This document shows, one piece after another, positions 36,458 through 44,475 of a DNA stretch of 64,000 nucleotides. The notes under the pieces are model-generated. The model did not search any database. It was not told the origin of the DNA and saw only the letters and a list, made by a program, of their open reading frames with translations. The stretch spans positions 1 through 64,000 of the forward strand of contig NZ_RDOJ01000018.1 in assembly GCF_003687725.1 (NCBI RefSeq), in the 5' to 3' direction. Position numbers and translations under genes: made by a program. How positions within the stretch are numbered: the first letter of the stretch is position 1; each line of letters opens with the position of its first letter. This DNA is from Faecalibacter macacae. GTDB taxonomy: Bacteria > Bacteroidota > Bacteroidia > Flavobacteriales > Weeksellaceae.

Positions 36458-36913
36458 CTATCCTTGCGGAATGTATAACACTTGTCCTGGATAAATTTTA
36501 TCTGGATCAGACAACATTGGCTTATTTGCATCAAAAATAACAGGATATTTCATTGGATCTCCATAAACTTCTTTTGCAATTTTAGATAATGAATCTCCAC
36601 TTTTTACAGTATACATAGTAACTGCAATATCTGGAATTTCAATTTTTAATGGTGTTTTTAAAGTTAATTGATCCTCTACTCCTTCTACTCCATCAACGTT
36701 ACCAGCTGTTGCTAAAATTTTTTGTTTTTCATCAATATTTAAAGCTTGTCCAGAAACTACAATAGTATCTCCATTTGCTGAAAAAGAAACATTAGATAAA
36801 TCAAAATTAAATTTTGCTACGTGTTCTTTCACTTTAGCTGCTTTTTCTTCTGGAGTATCTGCTCCTCCAAAAATTTTTTCTCCTGCGTTTTTAATAAAAG
36901 AGAATAATCCCAT
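36458..36913 (-). CDS. kbp: Potassium-binding protein Kbp (BON + LysM)
   Basis: Cytoplasmic protein of 151 aa closely following E. coli Kbp/YgaU: start MGLFSFIKNAGEKIFG, a BON domain (about 25-85; VVSGQALNIDEKQKILATAG cut at 50-69), and a LysM domain (about 98-150; YTVKSGDSLSKIAKEVYGDP, IYPGQVLYIP). No signal peptide, consistent with a soluble protein that binds K+ ions. Single gene with its own terminator. K+ binding is transferred from the E. coli protein. Confidence 0.9.
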   Translation of the reverse strand: MGLFSFIKNAGEKIFGGADTPEEKAAKVKEHVAKFNFDLSNVSFSANGDTIVVSGQALNIDEKQKILATAGNVDGVEGVEDQLTLKTPLKIEIPDIAVTMYTVKSGDSLSKIAKEVYGDPMKYPVIFDANKPMLSDPDKIYPGQVLYIPQG

Positions 36914-36985
36914 AGTTTTATTTTTTTGTAGTTAATATGTAATTAAAATATTGGTTACTATAAATATAGGATTTTTTTCTAATTA

Positions 36986-37819
36986 TTAACGCTCTATAGA
37001 TTCAAATTTTGATTTAAGATTATCAATTGCTGATCTTTGTGTTTGTAACTGCGATGTAACCACATCTATTTGGCCATCTAAAACGTTATTATATTCTTCA
37101 GCCATTGTTACTTTACCAGTTAAAACCTGAATTTTATCTTCCAAAGTTTTAAACTTATTCACTTCCTTCGTCTTCTTTTTCATCAAAACATCAATTTGTT
37201 TATCATCAGAAGCGCGCTCCAATTGATTTTCTATCAATTCTAACTTTTCACCAACTAAAGTTCTTTTATTCTCTAGTTTTAATAATTCGTTATTCGATTT
37301 TAAGTAAGATTTTATAGACGAACCTTTCTTTGTTTGTAATTCTACATTTTGTTTACTCAATCTAATCATAGATTCATTAGCAACTCTCAAATTATTACGT
37401 ACACAAGCTCTTCTTGATTGATAAGATAAATCTCTTAATTTCTCGTAAATTTCATTATAATCTGGATTGTTTTCAGAAAAATACATTCCATTTTGATCTT
37501 GTAATGTATTAATCAAAGTTAACTTTGTTGGCGAATCTTCAACAATACTTAAAATAATTTTATAACTATCCTGAGAGTTTTTAAACTGAAGATTATTTGC
37601 TTCATTTTTCTTTAAAATATTAAACGATCCCGCTTTGTTTAATACCCAGTTTTGCCAAGTATTATGAACAGTTGTTTGCGAACAATTTTCTACCGAATAG
37701 GCATACGAATTCATTTGTCTTCCATTCATTTCATATTCCACGGCAAACAATCCTTCATTTTCTTGTGCAAAACTAACTCCTGAAAAAAATAGCGAAACTG
37801 CTAAAGCTAAATATCTCAT
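36986..37819 (-). CDS. Secreted coiled-coil protein of unknown function
   Basis: Not assigned to a family. 277 aa: signal peptide MRYLALAVSLFFSGVSFA cleaved before QENEG, a globular part (about 20-150) with two or three Cys (Cys46 in ENCSQTT and Cys139 in RRACVRN) that may form a disulfide, then an almost uninterrupted coiled coil (about 150-277; SKQNVELQTKKG, LENKRTLVGEKLELIE, VMSQLQTQ-like heptads). Probably periplasmic or outer-membrane associated. Neither neighbour suggests a role. Confidence 0.7.
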   Translation of the reverse strand: MRYLALAVSLFFSGVSFAQENEGLFAVEYEMNGRQMNSYAYSVENCSQTTVHNTWQNWVLNKAGSFNILKKNEANNLQFKNSQDSYKIILSIVEDSPTKLTLINTLQDQNGMYFSENNPDYNEIYEKLRDLSYQSRRACVRNNLRVANESMIRLSKQNVELQTKKGSSIKSYLKSNNELLKLENKRTLVGEKLELIENQLERASDDKQIDVLMKKKTKEVNKFKTLEDKIQVLTGKVTMAEEYNNVLDGQIDVVTSQLQTQRSAIDNLKSKFESIER

Positions 37820-37940
37820 TGTTTTAAATCTTGATGTATTAATCTTATTTCAAAAAACAATTTAATCAAATTTCATACAATGTTAATATTGTTGTACAGA
37901 TTTTTTTTAATAATTACTTTTATACATATTTTCAGACTAC

Positions 37941-38978
37941 ATGCAAACAAAAATTTTATTAGTATATACTGGTGGAACTATCGGAATGGCAAAAGATTAT
38001 GGAGACCAATCATTAAAACCATTCAATTTTGATAATTTGATAAAACAAATTCCTGAATTATCATTAATCGATTGTAAAATTGAATATCACAGTTTTGAAA
38101 CACCGATTGATTCTTCTGATATGAAACCTGAATATTGGATTGAAATTGCTAATACTATTGAAGATAAATACAACGATTATGATGGATTTGTCGTTTTACA
38201 TGGAACTGATACAATGGCTTATACAGCTTCTGCATTAAGTTTTATGGTTGAAAATTTAGAGAAGCCTATCATCTTTACTGGATCGCAATTACCAATTGGT
38301 GATTTACGAACTGATGCCAAAGAAAATTTAATTACATCCATTCAATTAGCTGCAATCAAAAAGAATGATAAACCTATTATTCAAGAAGTTTGCATCTACT
38401 TCGAGTATAAATTATTTAGAGCGAACAGAGCTACAAAAATCAATGCTGAAAACTTTGATGCTTTCGAGTCTCCAAATTATCCAATCGTTGGTGTTTCTGG
38501 TGTACATCTAGAAATCAAAGAAAATTTATTATTAGACAAAGAAATAACTGGTTCTTTATCATTCAATAAAAATCTTTGTGCTGATGTTGGCGTTTTAAAG
38601 ATTTTTCCTGGTATGAATCGTTGTTTTATCGAAAGTGTTTTAAATGCTCCTTGTACAAAAGCTTTTATTATTGAAGCATTTGGGACTGGAAATATTTTTA
38701 CCGATCAATGGTTTATCGATTTATTACAAGAAAAAGTAAATCAAGGAATTCATTTAATTATTAATACGCAATGTTCAGGCGGAATGGTAGAAATTGGTCG
38801 TTATGCAACAAGTGATGCGTTGTTAGAAATGGGTGCAATTTCTAGTTATGATTTAACGATGGAAGCTGCCATTACAAAAGCAATTTATCTACTTGGTCAA
38901 GATTTATCCAGAGATGAATTCCGCACACAATACGAATCAAATTTAAAAGGTGAACTAAGACATCACTTTTACAATTAA
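37941..38978 (+). CDS. ansA: Type I L-asparaginase
   Basis: Cytoplasmic amidohydrolase of 345 aa converting asparagine to aspartate and ammonia. Active-site Thr13 in YTGGTIGM and the second Thr89-Asp90 in LHGTDTMAYTAS are present, with the Lys of DAKENL (about residue 135). No signal peptide, so AnsA rather than the periplasmic type II. It ends at a 15-bp terminator shared with the convergent exporter gene. Confidence 0.95.
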   Translation: MQTKILLVYTGGTIGMAKDYGDQSLKPFNFDNLIKQIPELSLIDCKIEYHSFETPIDSSDMKPEYWIEIANTIEDKYNDYDGFVVLHGTDTMAYTASALSFMVENLEKPIIFTGSQLPIGDLRTDAKENLITSIQLAAIKKNDKPIIQEVCIYFEYKLFRANRATKINAENFDAFESPNYPIVGVSGVHLEIKENLLLDKEITGSLSFNKNLCADVGVLKIFPGMNRCFIESVLNAPCTKAFIIEAFGTGNIFTDQWFIDLLQEKVNQGIHLIINTQCSGGMVEIGRYATSDALLEMGAISSYDLTMEAAITKAIYLLGQDLSRDEFRTQYESNLKGELRHHFYN

Positions 38979-38985
38979 ATAAAAC

Positions 38986-39020
38986 AAAAAGGAGCTTATC
39001 ATTTTGATAAGCTCCTTTTT
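38986..39020. terminator. Bidirectional terminator
   Basis: A perfect 15-bp stem (38986-39000 with 39006-39020, AAAAAGGAGCTTATC arm) with a 5-nt loop between ansA and the MFS gene. Confidence 0.92.
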
Positions 39021-39021
39021 G

Positions 39022-40434
39022 TTATTCTTCTATCTTTCCAGACATTGACGAACCATCATTTGCTTTTAACAAAAAGAAAATATAGGTTGATAAAATAGTT
39101 AAAATTCCTAAAGTTAAAAACGAATATCGAAAGGCTTGGACATCGACACCATTCGTTATAAAATCTAATTTTCTAAATATACCTAAAACCAAAGCCGCTA
39201 CAGATATCCCAAAAGTTAGTGATAATTGTTGCGTGACAGAAAGTAAACTATTTCCTTCGCTTGAAGTATTTTCATCCAAATCAGCAAGTGACAATGTATT
39301 CATCGCGGTAAACTGAATAGAACTAAAAAATCCATTTAAAACCATTAAAGGAATCAAATAAGTAATTGATGTTTCTGAATTTAATAAAGCAAATGAACAG
39401 ATGATTATTCCTAAAATAATTGTATTACCAATTAATGTATTACGATAACCAAATTTATTAACAATTGGCACAGCAAAAGATTTTGCAATTATGTTACTCG
39501 CTGCTGCCGGAATCATCATCAATCCTGCAACTGTCGCTGTGTAACCATACCCTACTTGTAGCAATAACGGAATTAAAAACGGTATTCCTCCGATTCCTAA
39601 TCGGGTAATTAAATTCCCAATAATACCAATTTTTAAAGTTCTAATATTGAATAAATTCAAATCAATCAAAGGATGTTTCTTTTTTCTTGCATGATAAACA
39701 TAAAAGACAATCAAAATCAAAGCTATAACCGAAAGAATTAATATTGATAACCAACTAATCCCATGAGAAGAAACCAATTCCATCATCAGAGTGATTACAA
39801 TCACTGCTCCTGAAAAGAGAATCAATCCCATCATATCAAATTTAAATACTTTATTGGTGAAATTAGGAATTGCAAAACTCGTCATCCATAAGGCGATAAT
39901 TCCGAATGGAATATTAACTAAAAAAATCCAATGCCACGACAAAGTTTCAACCAAAACACCTCCTATTGTTGGTCCTAATAAAGGTCCTATTAAACCAGGA
40001 ATTGTAATAAAGTTGATTACTTTTAATAATTCTTTTTTGGGATAAGCATATAAAATAGCTAATCGCGAAACCGGAACCATCATCGCTCCTCCAACTGCCT
40101 GAATTACTCTTGAAATAATTAAAGATGTTAATGAGGTAGAAAATGTACAAAGCACCGATCCTAACGTAAAAACCAATATTGCTAATTGAAATATTTTTTT
40201 TGTTCCATATTTATCCGATAACCAACCACTGAGTGGAATTAATAACGCAACAGTTACAGAATAAGCCACTATAATGGATTGAATTTCTAACGGCGATTTT
40301 CCTAAATCTTTCGCAATTGATGGCAATGAGGTATTTAAAATCGTAATATCCAACGCATGCATAAAAATAGCCATAGCTGCTAACCATGGCAAAAATTTCA
40401 ACATTTTTGGTGTTACTTCAGTTGTTGAGTTCAT
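39022..40434 (-). CDS. MFS multidrug exporter, DHA2 (14-helix) family
   Basis: Membrane transporter of 470 aa with about 14 helices. The DHA2 motif LDITILNTSLPSIA at about 23-36, the loop GWLSDKYGTKKIF near 69-81 and motif C-like GPLLGPTIGGVLVE near 147-160 identify drug:H+ antiporters of the EmrB/QacA group. No EmrA-type adaptor or regulator is adjacent, so substrate is unknown. Divergent from the TatD gene across 72 bp. Confidence 0.9.
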   Translation of the reverse strand: MNSTTEVTPKMLKFLPWLAAMAIFMHALDITILNTSLPSIAKDLGKSPLEIQSIIVAYSVTVALLIPLSGWLSDKYGTKKIFQLAILVFTLGSVLCTFSTSLTSLIISRVIQAVGGAMMVPVSRLAILYAYPKKELLKVINFITIPGLIGPLLGPTIGGVLVETLSWHWIFLVNIPFGIIALWMTSFAIPNFTNKVFKFDMMGLILFSGAVIVITLMMELVSSHGISWLSILILSVIALILIVFYVYHARKKKHPLIDLNLFNIRTLKIGIIGNLITRLGIGGIPFLIPLLLQVGYGYTATVAGLMMIPAAASNIIAKSFAVPIVNKFGYRNTLIGNTIILGIIICSFALLNSETSITYLIPLMVLNGFFSSIQFTAMNTLSLADLDENTSSEGNSLLSVTQQLSLTFGISVAALVLGIFRKLDFITNGVDVQAFRYSFLTLGILTILSTYIFFLLKANDGSSMSGKIEE

Positions 40435-40506
40435 AATTTAATAGCCGCAAATTTTATTCCTCTTTCTAGCTTATAAAAGTATTTATAAAAATATTATTTT
40501 TGGTAG

Positions 40507-41154
40507 ATGTTAATCAATACACATACACATCATCTTACAAATTCTTCTAAAAAAATTCTGGACATTTACAATCAATATCCTTGGAATTTTATAGAAAACG
40601 ATGCGTATTACTCAATTGGAATTCATCCTATTTTTATCGATCAATCAACTCTTGAAAAAGATTTATTAACAATAGAACATCATCTTCTTGATGAAAAATG
40701 TTTAGCAATTGGAGAAATTGGGTTAGATAAAATAACACCTATAGATTTAGAAACCCAAACCAAAGTTTTTAAAGATCAACTTAAAATTGCAGAACAGCAT
40801 CAAATTCCGGTTATTATACATTGCGTACGTGCTTATCAAGAAATTTTACATATCCGAAATGAAATGAAATTGACAGTTCCTTTTATTTTTCATGGATTTA
40901 ATAAAAATCAACAATTAGCACAACAAATTATAAGTAATAATTGCTTGCTTTCATTTGGAAAAAATTTACTTCAAAACCCAAACTTACAAACTATATTTGC
41001 AAACCTTTCGCAAGAAAATTTCTTTTTAGAAAATGATGACAGTCAAATCCCTATTGAAGAAATATACTCGAAAGCAGCAGAAATTAGAAATACGTCTGTT
41101 GATGAAATTCAGAATATTATTCAGAATAATTTCAATCGTATTTTCAAAAAATAA
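40507..41154 (+). CDS. TatD-family metal-dependent hydrolase
   Basis: TIM-barrel hydrolase of 215 aa, shorter than the usual 250-265. Metal-site residues are recognisable: THTH near 5-8, the Glu of AIGEIGLDK near 75-82, His of IIHCVRA near 108, His of FHGFN near 131 and Asp in ENDDSQIP near 180 (usually ETDxP, so the acidic residue is slightly shifted). TatD proteins are DNases or 3'-exonucleases. It is followed 23 bp later by tcdA on the same strand, a common pair in this phylum. Confidence 0.88.
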   Translation: MLINTHTHHLTNSSKKILDIYNQYPWNFIENDAYYSIGIHPIFIDQSTLEKDLLTIEHHLLDEKCLAIGEIGLDKITPIDLETQTKVFKDQLKIAEQHQIPVIIHCVRAYQEILHIRNEMKLTVPFIFHGFNKNQQLAQQIISNNCLLSFGKNLLQNPNLQTIFANLSQENFFLENDDSQIPIEEIYSKAAEIRNTSVDEIQNIIQNNFNRIFKK

Positions 41155-41177
41155 GTAAGAAAAAATAAATTTATCAT

Positions 41178-41900
41178 ATGGCAATTTGGCAAGAAAGAGC
41201 TGAGTTATTATTTAAAGAAGAAGGTTTAAAAAACCTTAAAAATTCTAACGTTTTAGTTGTAGGTTTAGGAGGTGTTGGATCGTTTGCAGCAGAATTTATC
41301 GCTCGTGCTGGAGTTGGTAAAATGACAATTGTAGATGGCGACACTGTTGACATTACAAACATTAATCGCCAATTACCTGCTTTACATTCTACTGTTGGAA
41401 TGAATAAAGTAGATGTAGTTGGTGATCGTTTAATGGATATTAATCCTGAATTAGAATTAACTCGTATCAACGAATTTTTATCGCCAGAGCGTACACACGA
41501 AATAGTTACAGAAGATTTTGACTATGTGATGGATTGTATTGACTCGGTTACTCCAAAATTAAACTTAATTATTGCAGCAAAGCGCAAAAAGATTAAAGTT
41601 GTTAGTAACATGGGAGCTGGTGGAAAATTTTTAGCAAGCAAAGTTCAAGTTAAAGATATTAGTAAAACTGATGTTTGTCCTTTAGCTAAAAATGTTCGTA
41701 AGAGATTAAAAAAAGCTGGAATTTCTAAAGGTGTAAAAGCTGTTTTTTCTACTGAGGTTCCAGATGAAAGTTCAGTTAAATTAACGGACGGAACTAACTT
41801 TAAAAAATCTTTTTACGGTACGAATAGTTGGATGCCTGCATTATTTGGATTACATGCTGCAGAAACTGTCATCAAACATTTAATAAAAAAGGACCAATAA
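41178..41900 (+). CDS. tcdA: tRNA threonylcarbamoyladenosine dehydratase
   Basis: E1-like enzyme of 240 aa that cyclises t6A at position 37 of ANN-decoding tRNAs with ATP. The nucleotide motif GLGGVGSFAAEF at 29-40, DGDTVDITNINRQLPA at 53-68 and the C-terminal FYGTNSWMPALFGL are typical. No sulfur-carrier partner or Cys-containing crossover of ThiF/MoeB is present, which favours TcdA. Same strand as TatD and the next TPR-like gene. Confidence 0.92.
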   Translation: MAIWQERAELLFKEEGLKNLKNSNVLVVGLGGVGSFAAEFIARAGVGKMTIVDGDTVDITNINRQLPALHSTVGMNKVDVVGDRLMDINPELELTRINEFLSPERTHEIVTEDFDYVMDCIDSVTPKLNLIIAAKRKKIKVVSNMGAGGKFLASKVQVKDISKTDVCPLAKNVRKRLKKAGISKGVKAVFSTEVPDESSVKLTDGTNFKKSFYGTNSWMPALFGLHAAETVIKHLIKKDQ

Positions 41901-41963
41901 TATCGTATTTTACGAAGTGTTTTTATTATTTTAGAGACCTTAAAAAACATAACACATTAAGAA

Positions 41964-42677
41964 ATGAATATCAACTACGATTATATCACGTACGATGATG
42001 TCTTACGCGCCCGCCGTGAGATGTATGAAAGAGCATATGAAAAACACGCTACGAATTCAATTTTAAATTCTGCACGTGATTTGTTTAGTCAAGGAGCATT
42101 CGATATGTGTATTAACATTTGTAAAGGATTATTAGACACAAATGATCCTAAGCAATTATACGATGCAAAAAAATTAATAGCTTTATCTTATTACAGCAAG
42201 CAAGACCATGCAAATGCAGATGAAGCTTTTTATGATTTAACTATAAATTCTACGAATTCTGATGATTACTTTAATGCTGTTATTTCTGCTGCATTAAATA
42301 AAAACTTTGACCGTAGTAAAGCTCTTTTTGAGGTTGCTTTAGAAAAATATACACACCACGGTACACAAAAAAACATGCCTTCTGTACAATTAATTCTTCA
42401 TTACATGATTACTTTAATTACTGTCGAAGAATTTGAATTAGCAAAAGAGCAGTTTCATTTATTGAAAGAAATTTACATCAAAGTTAAAAACACAGACGAA
42501 AAATTTTTACGTTCTCGTGCCTTAGAACCTATTGAAAGATTTTTAGAATTATCTACACCAATCTTACAGCAATATTCTGAAGACGAGTTAGAAATTATTT
42601 ACGATGCATTACACAGTAACATTGACGAAGCTGGTAAAGAAAAAGTAGAAGATTACTTCAACTCTATCGTAAAATAA
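41964..42677 (+). CDS. TPR-like helical protein, unknown function
   Basis: Cytosolic all-helical protein of 237 aa. Residues about 25-130 have TPR-like pairs (ARDLFSQGAFDMCINICKGLL, LIALSYYSKQDHANADEAFYDL, AALNKNFDRSKALFEVAL). No signal, no membrane helix, no known partner. It lies 63 bp after tcdA and ends at a terminator, so may be the last gene of a tatD-tcdA unit. Confidence 0.7.
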   Translation: MNINYDYITYDDVLRARREMYERAYEKHATNSILNSARDLFSQGAFDMCINICKGLLDTNDPKQLYDAKKLIALSYYSKQDHANADEAFYDLTINSTNSDDYFNAVISAALNKNFDRSKALFEVALEKYTHHGTQKNMPSVQLILHYMITLITVEEFELAKEQFHLLKEIYIKVKNTDEKFLRSRALEPIERFLELSTPILQQYSEDELEIIYDALHSNIDEAGKEKVEDYFNSIVK

Positions 42678-42704
42678 AATATTTCATCTCTTTTAAAATA
42701 TTCG

Positions 42705-42734
42705 AAAGCATGCCAATAGGCGTGCTTTTTTTTT
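42705..42734 (+). terminator. Terminator of the TPR-like gene
   Basis: AAAGCATGCC (42705-42714), loop AATA, GGCGTGCTTT (42719-42728; one G-T pair), then a T-run to about 42734. Confidence 0.85.
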
Positions 42735-42824
42735 AGATAATTATAACATTTTTTGTCATTAATTAAGATTTAACGGAATAATTCATGTTTTTAAATACTT
42801 AGTTATAAACTAAAAAAGAAACAT

Positions 42825-43454
42825 ATGAAAACATTAATTAAATCAACTGCGTTAGCAATCGCAGGAATCGTCTCCTTCTCATTTACCTCTTTAGATGATA
42901 AAGATCCAAAAGTTGTAATTATTGATATTGTTGATAACATTGAAACAACAAACAATCAAAACTTAACTGATTCATTTAAAAAGTCTATTGATTCGATTAA
43001 CCAAACAGAAGAAGTTAAAGTTTTAGATTGGAAGCAAATTACAAGCGGATTAGACGAAAATAAAAAGCAAGTCTTACTAGACAGTATAAAACCAGATGTT
43101 GTATTAACGCTAAATTTCAAAAATTCTGAAAAAGGGAATAATGCAGTTACAGCAGTCGTTTTTAAAGGAAATAAACATTTTGAGCATTCACTTACTTCAG
43201 CAAAAGAATTAACAAGTTCTTTTAACGAAGCTGTTATTAAAAACGAAGGTGTATTTCAAGCAGATTCGGAATACGTACAAGATAACGCAACACCAGCATT
43301 GTTCGTAAGTATCGAAACGAAAAACGATTCATCATCTAACAAAGAAATCGTTTCGACATTATCTGACTTTATTAAGAAAGTAGATTCAGACCAAGCCAAT
43401 TCGAATCAAGAAAATAAATCAGAAATTATCCAAAAAGATATAAAAGTAGAATAG
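42825..43454 (+). CDS. Secreted protein resembling an inactive Amidase_3 fold
   Basis: 209 aa with a signal peptide (MKTLIKSTALAIAGIVSFSF). The remainder follows the order of N-acetylmuramoyl-L-alanine amidase (Amidase_3) strands and helices: VVIIDIVD where VVIDPGHGG is expected, a QNLTDSFKKSI helix, VKVLDWKQ, a helix then PDVVLTLNFKNSEKG where DLFVSIHANA lies, and TPALFVSIETKNDSSNK-type where PAVLVELGFLSN lies. The zinc His residues and catalytic Glu are replaced. If right, it is a non-catalytic wall-binding relative. The assignment is by eye and uncertain; it may be only a hypothetical protein. Single gene with terminator. Confidence 0.55.
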   Translation: MKTLIKSTALAIAGIVSFSFTSLDDKDPKVVIIDIVDNIETTNNQNLTDSFKKSIDSINQTEEVKVLDWKQITSGLDENKKQVLLDSIKPDVVLTLNFKNSEKGNNAVTAVVFKGNKHFEHSLTSAKELTSSFNEAVIKNEGVFQADSEYVQDNATPALFVSIETKNDSSSNKEIVSTLSDFIKKVDSDQANSNQENKSEIIQKDIKVE

Positions 43455-43486
43455 TTTAACTATCATTCTTATTCCACACTATTTTC

Positions 43487-43522
43487 AAGTAGTACTCAAA
43501 AATTGGGTACTACTTTTTTTTT
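43487..43522 (+). terminator. Terminator of the amidase-like gene
   Basis: AAGTAGTAC (43487-43495) pairs with GTACTACTT (43507-43515), then an 8-9 T run. Confidence 0.85.
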
Positions 43523-43560
43523 ACTTTAATTTCTTTAAATTTGTTTCAAAGCAGAAATCA

Positions 43561-44475
43561 ATGTCAAAACAAGGATATATCGCGCGTTACTTTAATATTG
43601 TAAGAAAATTATCTCAACAAAAATATTGTTCATTCGAAGATTTATCTTCTTTTTTAGAAGATCAATTCGAGATGATGCAAATCTATGATGATACGCTAGA
43701 ATTTAATTTTTCTAAAAGAACTTTACAAAGAGACATCCGTGAGATTAGAACAATTCTTGGAATTGATATTGTATATAGCCGATCGAACAAAGGTTATCAT
43801 ATCGAACAAGACGACTATTCTTCTGATTTATTTTTAAAAACAATCGAAGAAATAAATAGCTTTTCTGCATTAAAACTAACTAACTCATTAGATAATGTAG
43901 TTTATTTAGAAAAACGTCAGCCAAAACGTGCCGAATATTTGCCAGATATAATTCAAGCAATTCAAAAGAAACGAAAATTAGAATTTAGTTACTTAAAATT
44001 TGGAGAAACTGAAGAATCTTCACGTAAAGTAAATCCAATTGCAATTAAAGAATTCAATAATCGTTGGTATCTAATTGCGGAAGAACAAAATTTAATTAAA
44101 AACTTTGGAATTGAACGTATGTCTAAAGTTTTGATTTCTGATGAACGAATTGGAAAAAAAATTGAATTTGATTACGATGAAAAATATCAACATTGTTTCG
44201 GAATTATTGCGCCAAATTCTGAGGAACCTTTTGATGTTCAATTAGAAGTAGATTTAAAACAAGGCGCATATCTAGAAACTCTACCGCTGCACAGTTCTCA
44301 AAAAGTAATTAAAAAAACAGCTGATAAAATGGTGTTTGGACTAAAGGTCTACATCACAACAGATTTTATCAGCGAAATATTATCAATGGGTAAATTTATT
44401 AAAATAATTGAACCTCAAATTTTAAAAGATCGTATTAAAGCACATCTTAGAGTTTTGAACGAATATTATAATTAA
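43561..44475 (+). CDS. WYL-domain transcriptional regulator
   Basis: Protein of 304 aa: N-terminal winged helix-turn-helix (about 1-75; FSKRTLQRDIREIRTILGID), WYL domain (about 130-205; FSYLKFGETEE, KVNPIAIKEFNNRWYLIAEE with the name-giving WYL triplet) and a WCX-like C-terminal domain (about 220-300). WYL domains bind nucleic acids or other ligands and often regulate DNA-damage or defence genes; no defence gene is adjacent. It is directly convergent with topB: the two stop codons are adjacent without a spacer or terminator. Confidence 0.9.
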   Translation: MSKQGYIARYFNIVRKLSQQKYCSFEDLSSFLEDQFEMMQIYDDTLEFNFSKRTLQRDIREIRTILGIDIVYSRSNKGYHIEQDDYSSDLFLKTIEEINSFSALKLTNSLDNVVYLEKRQPKRAEYLPDIIQAIQKKRKLEFSYLKFGETEESSRKVNPIAIKEFNNRWYLIAEEQNLIKNFGIERMSKVLISDERIGKKIEFDYDEKYQHCFGIIAPNSEEPFDVQLEVDLKQGAYLETLPLHSSQKVIKKTADKMVFGLKVYITTDFISEILSMGKFIKIIEPQILKDRIKAHLRVLNEYYN

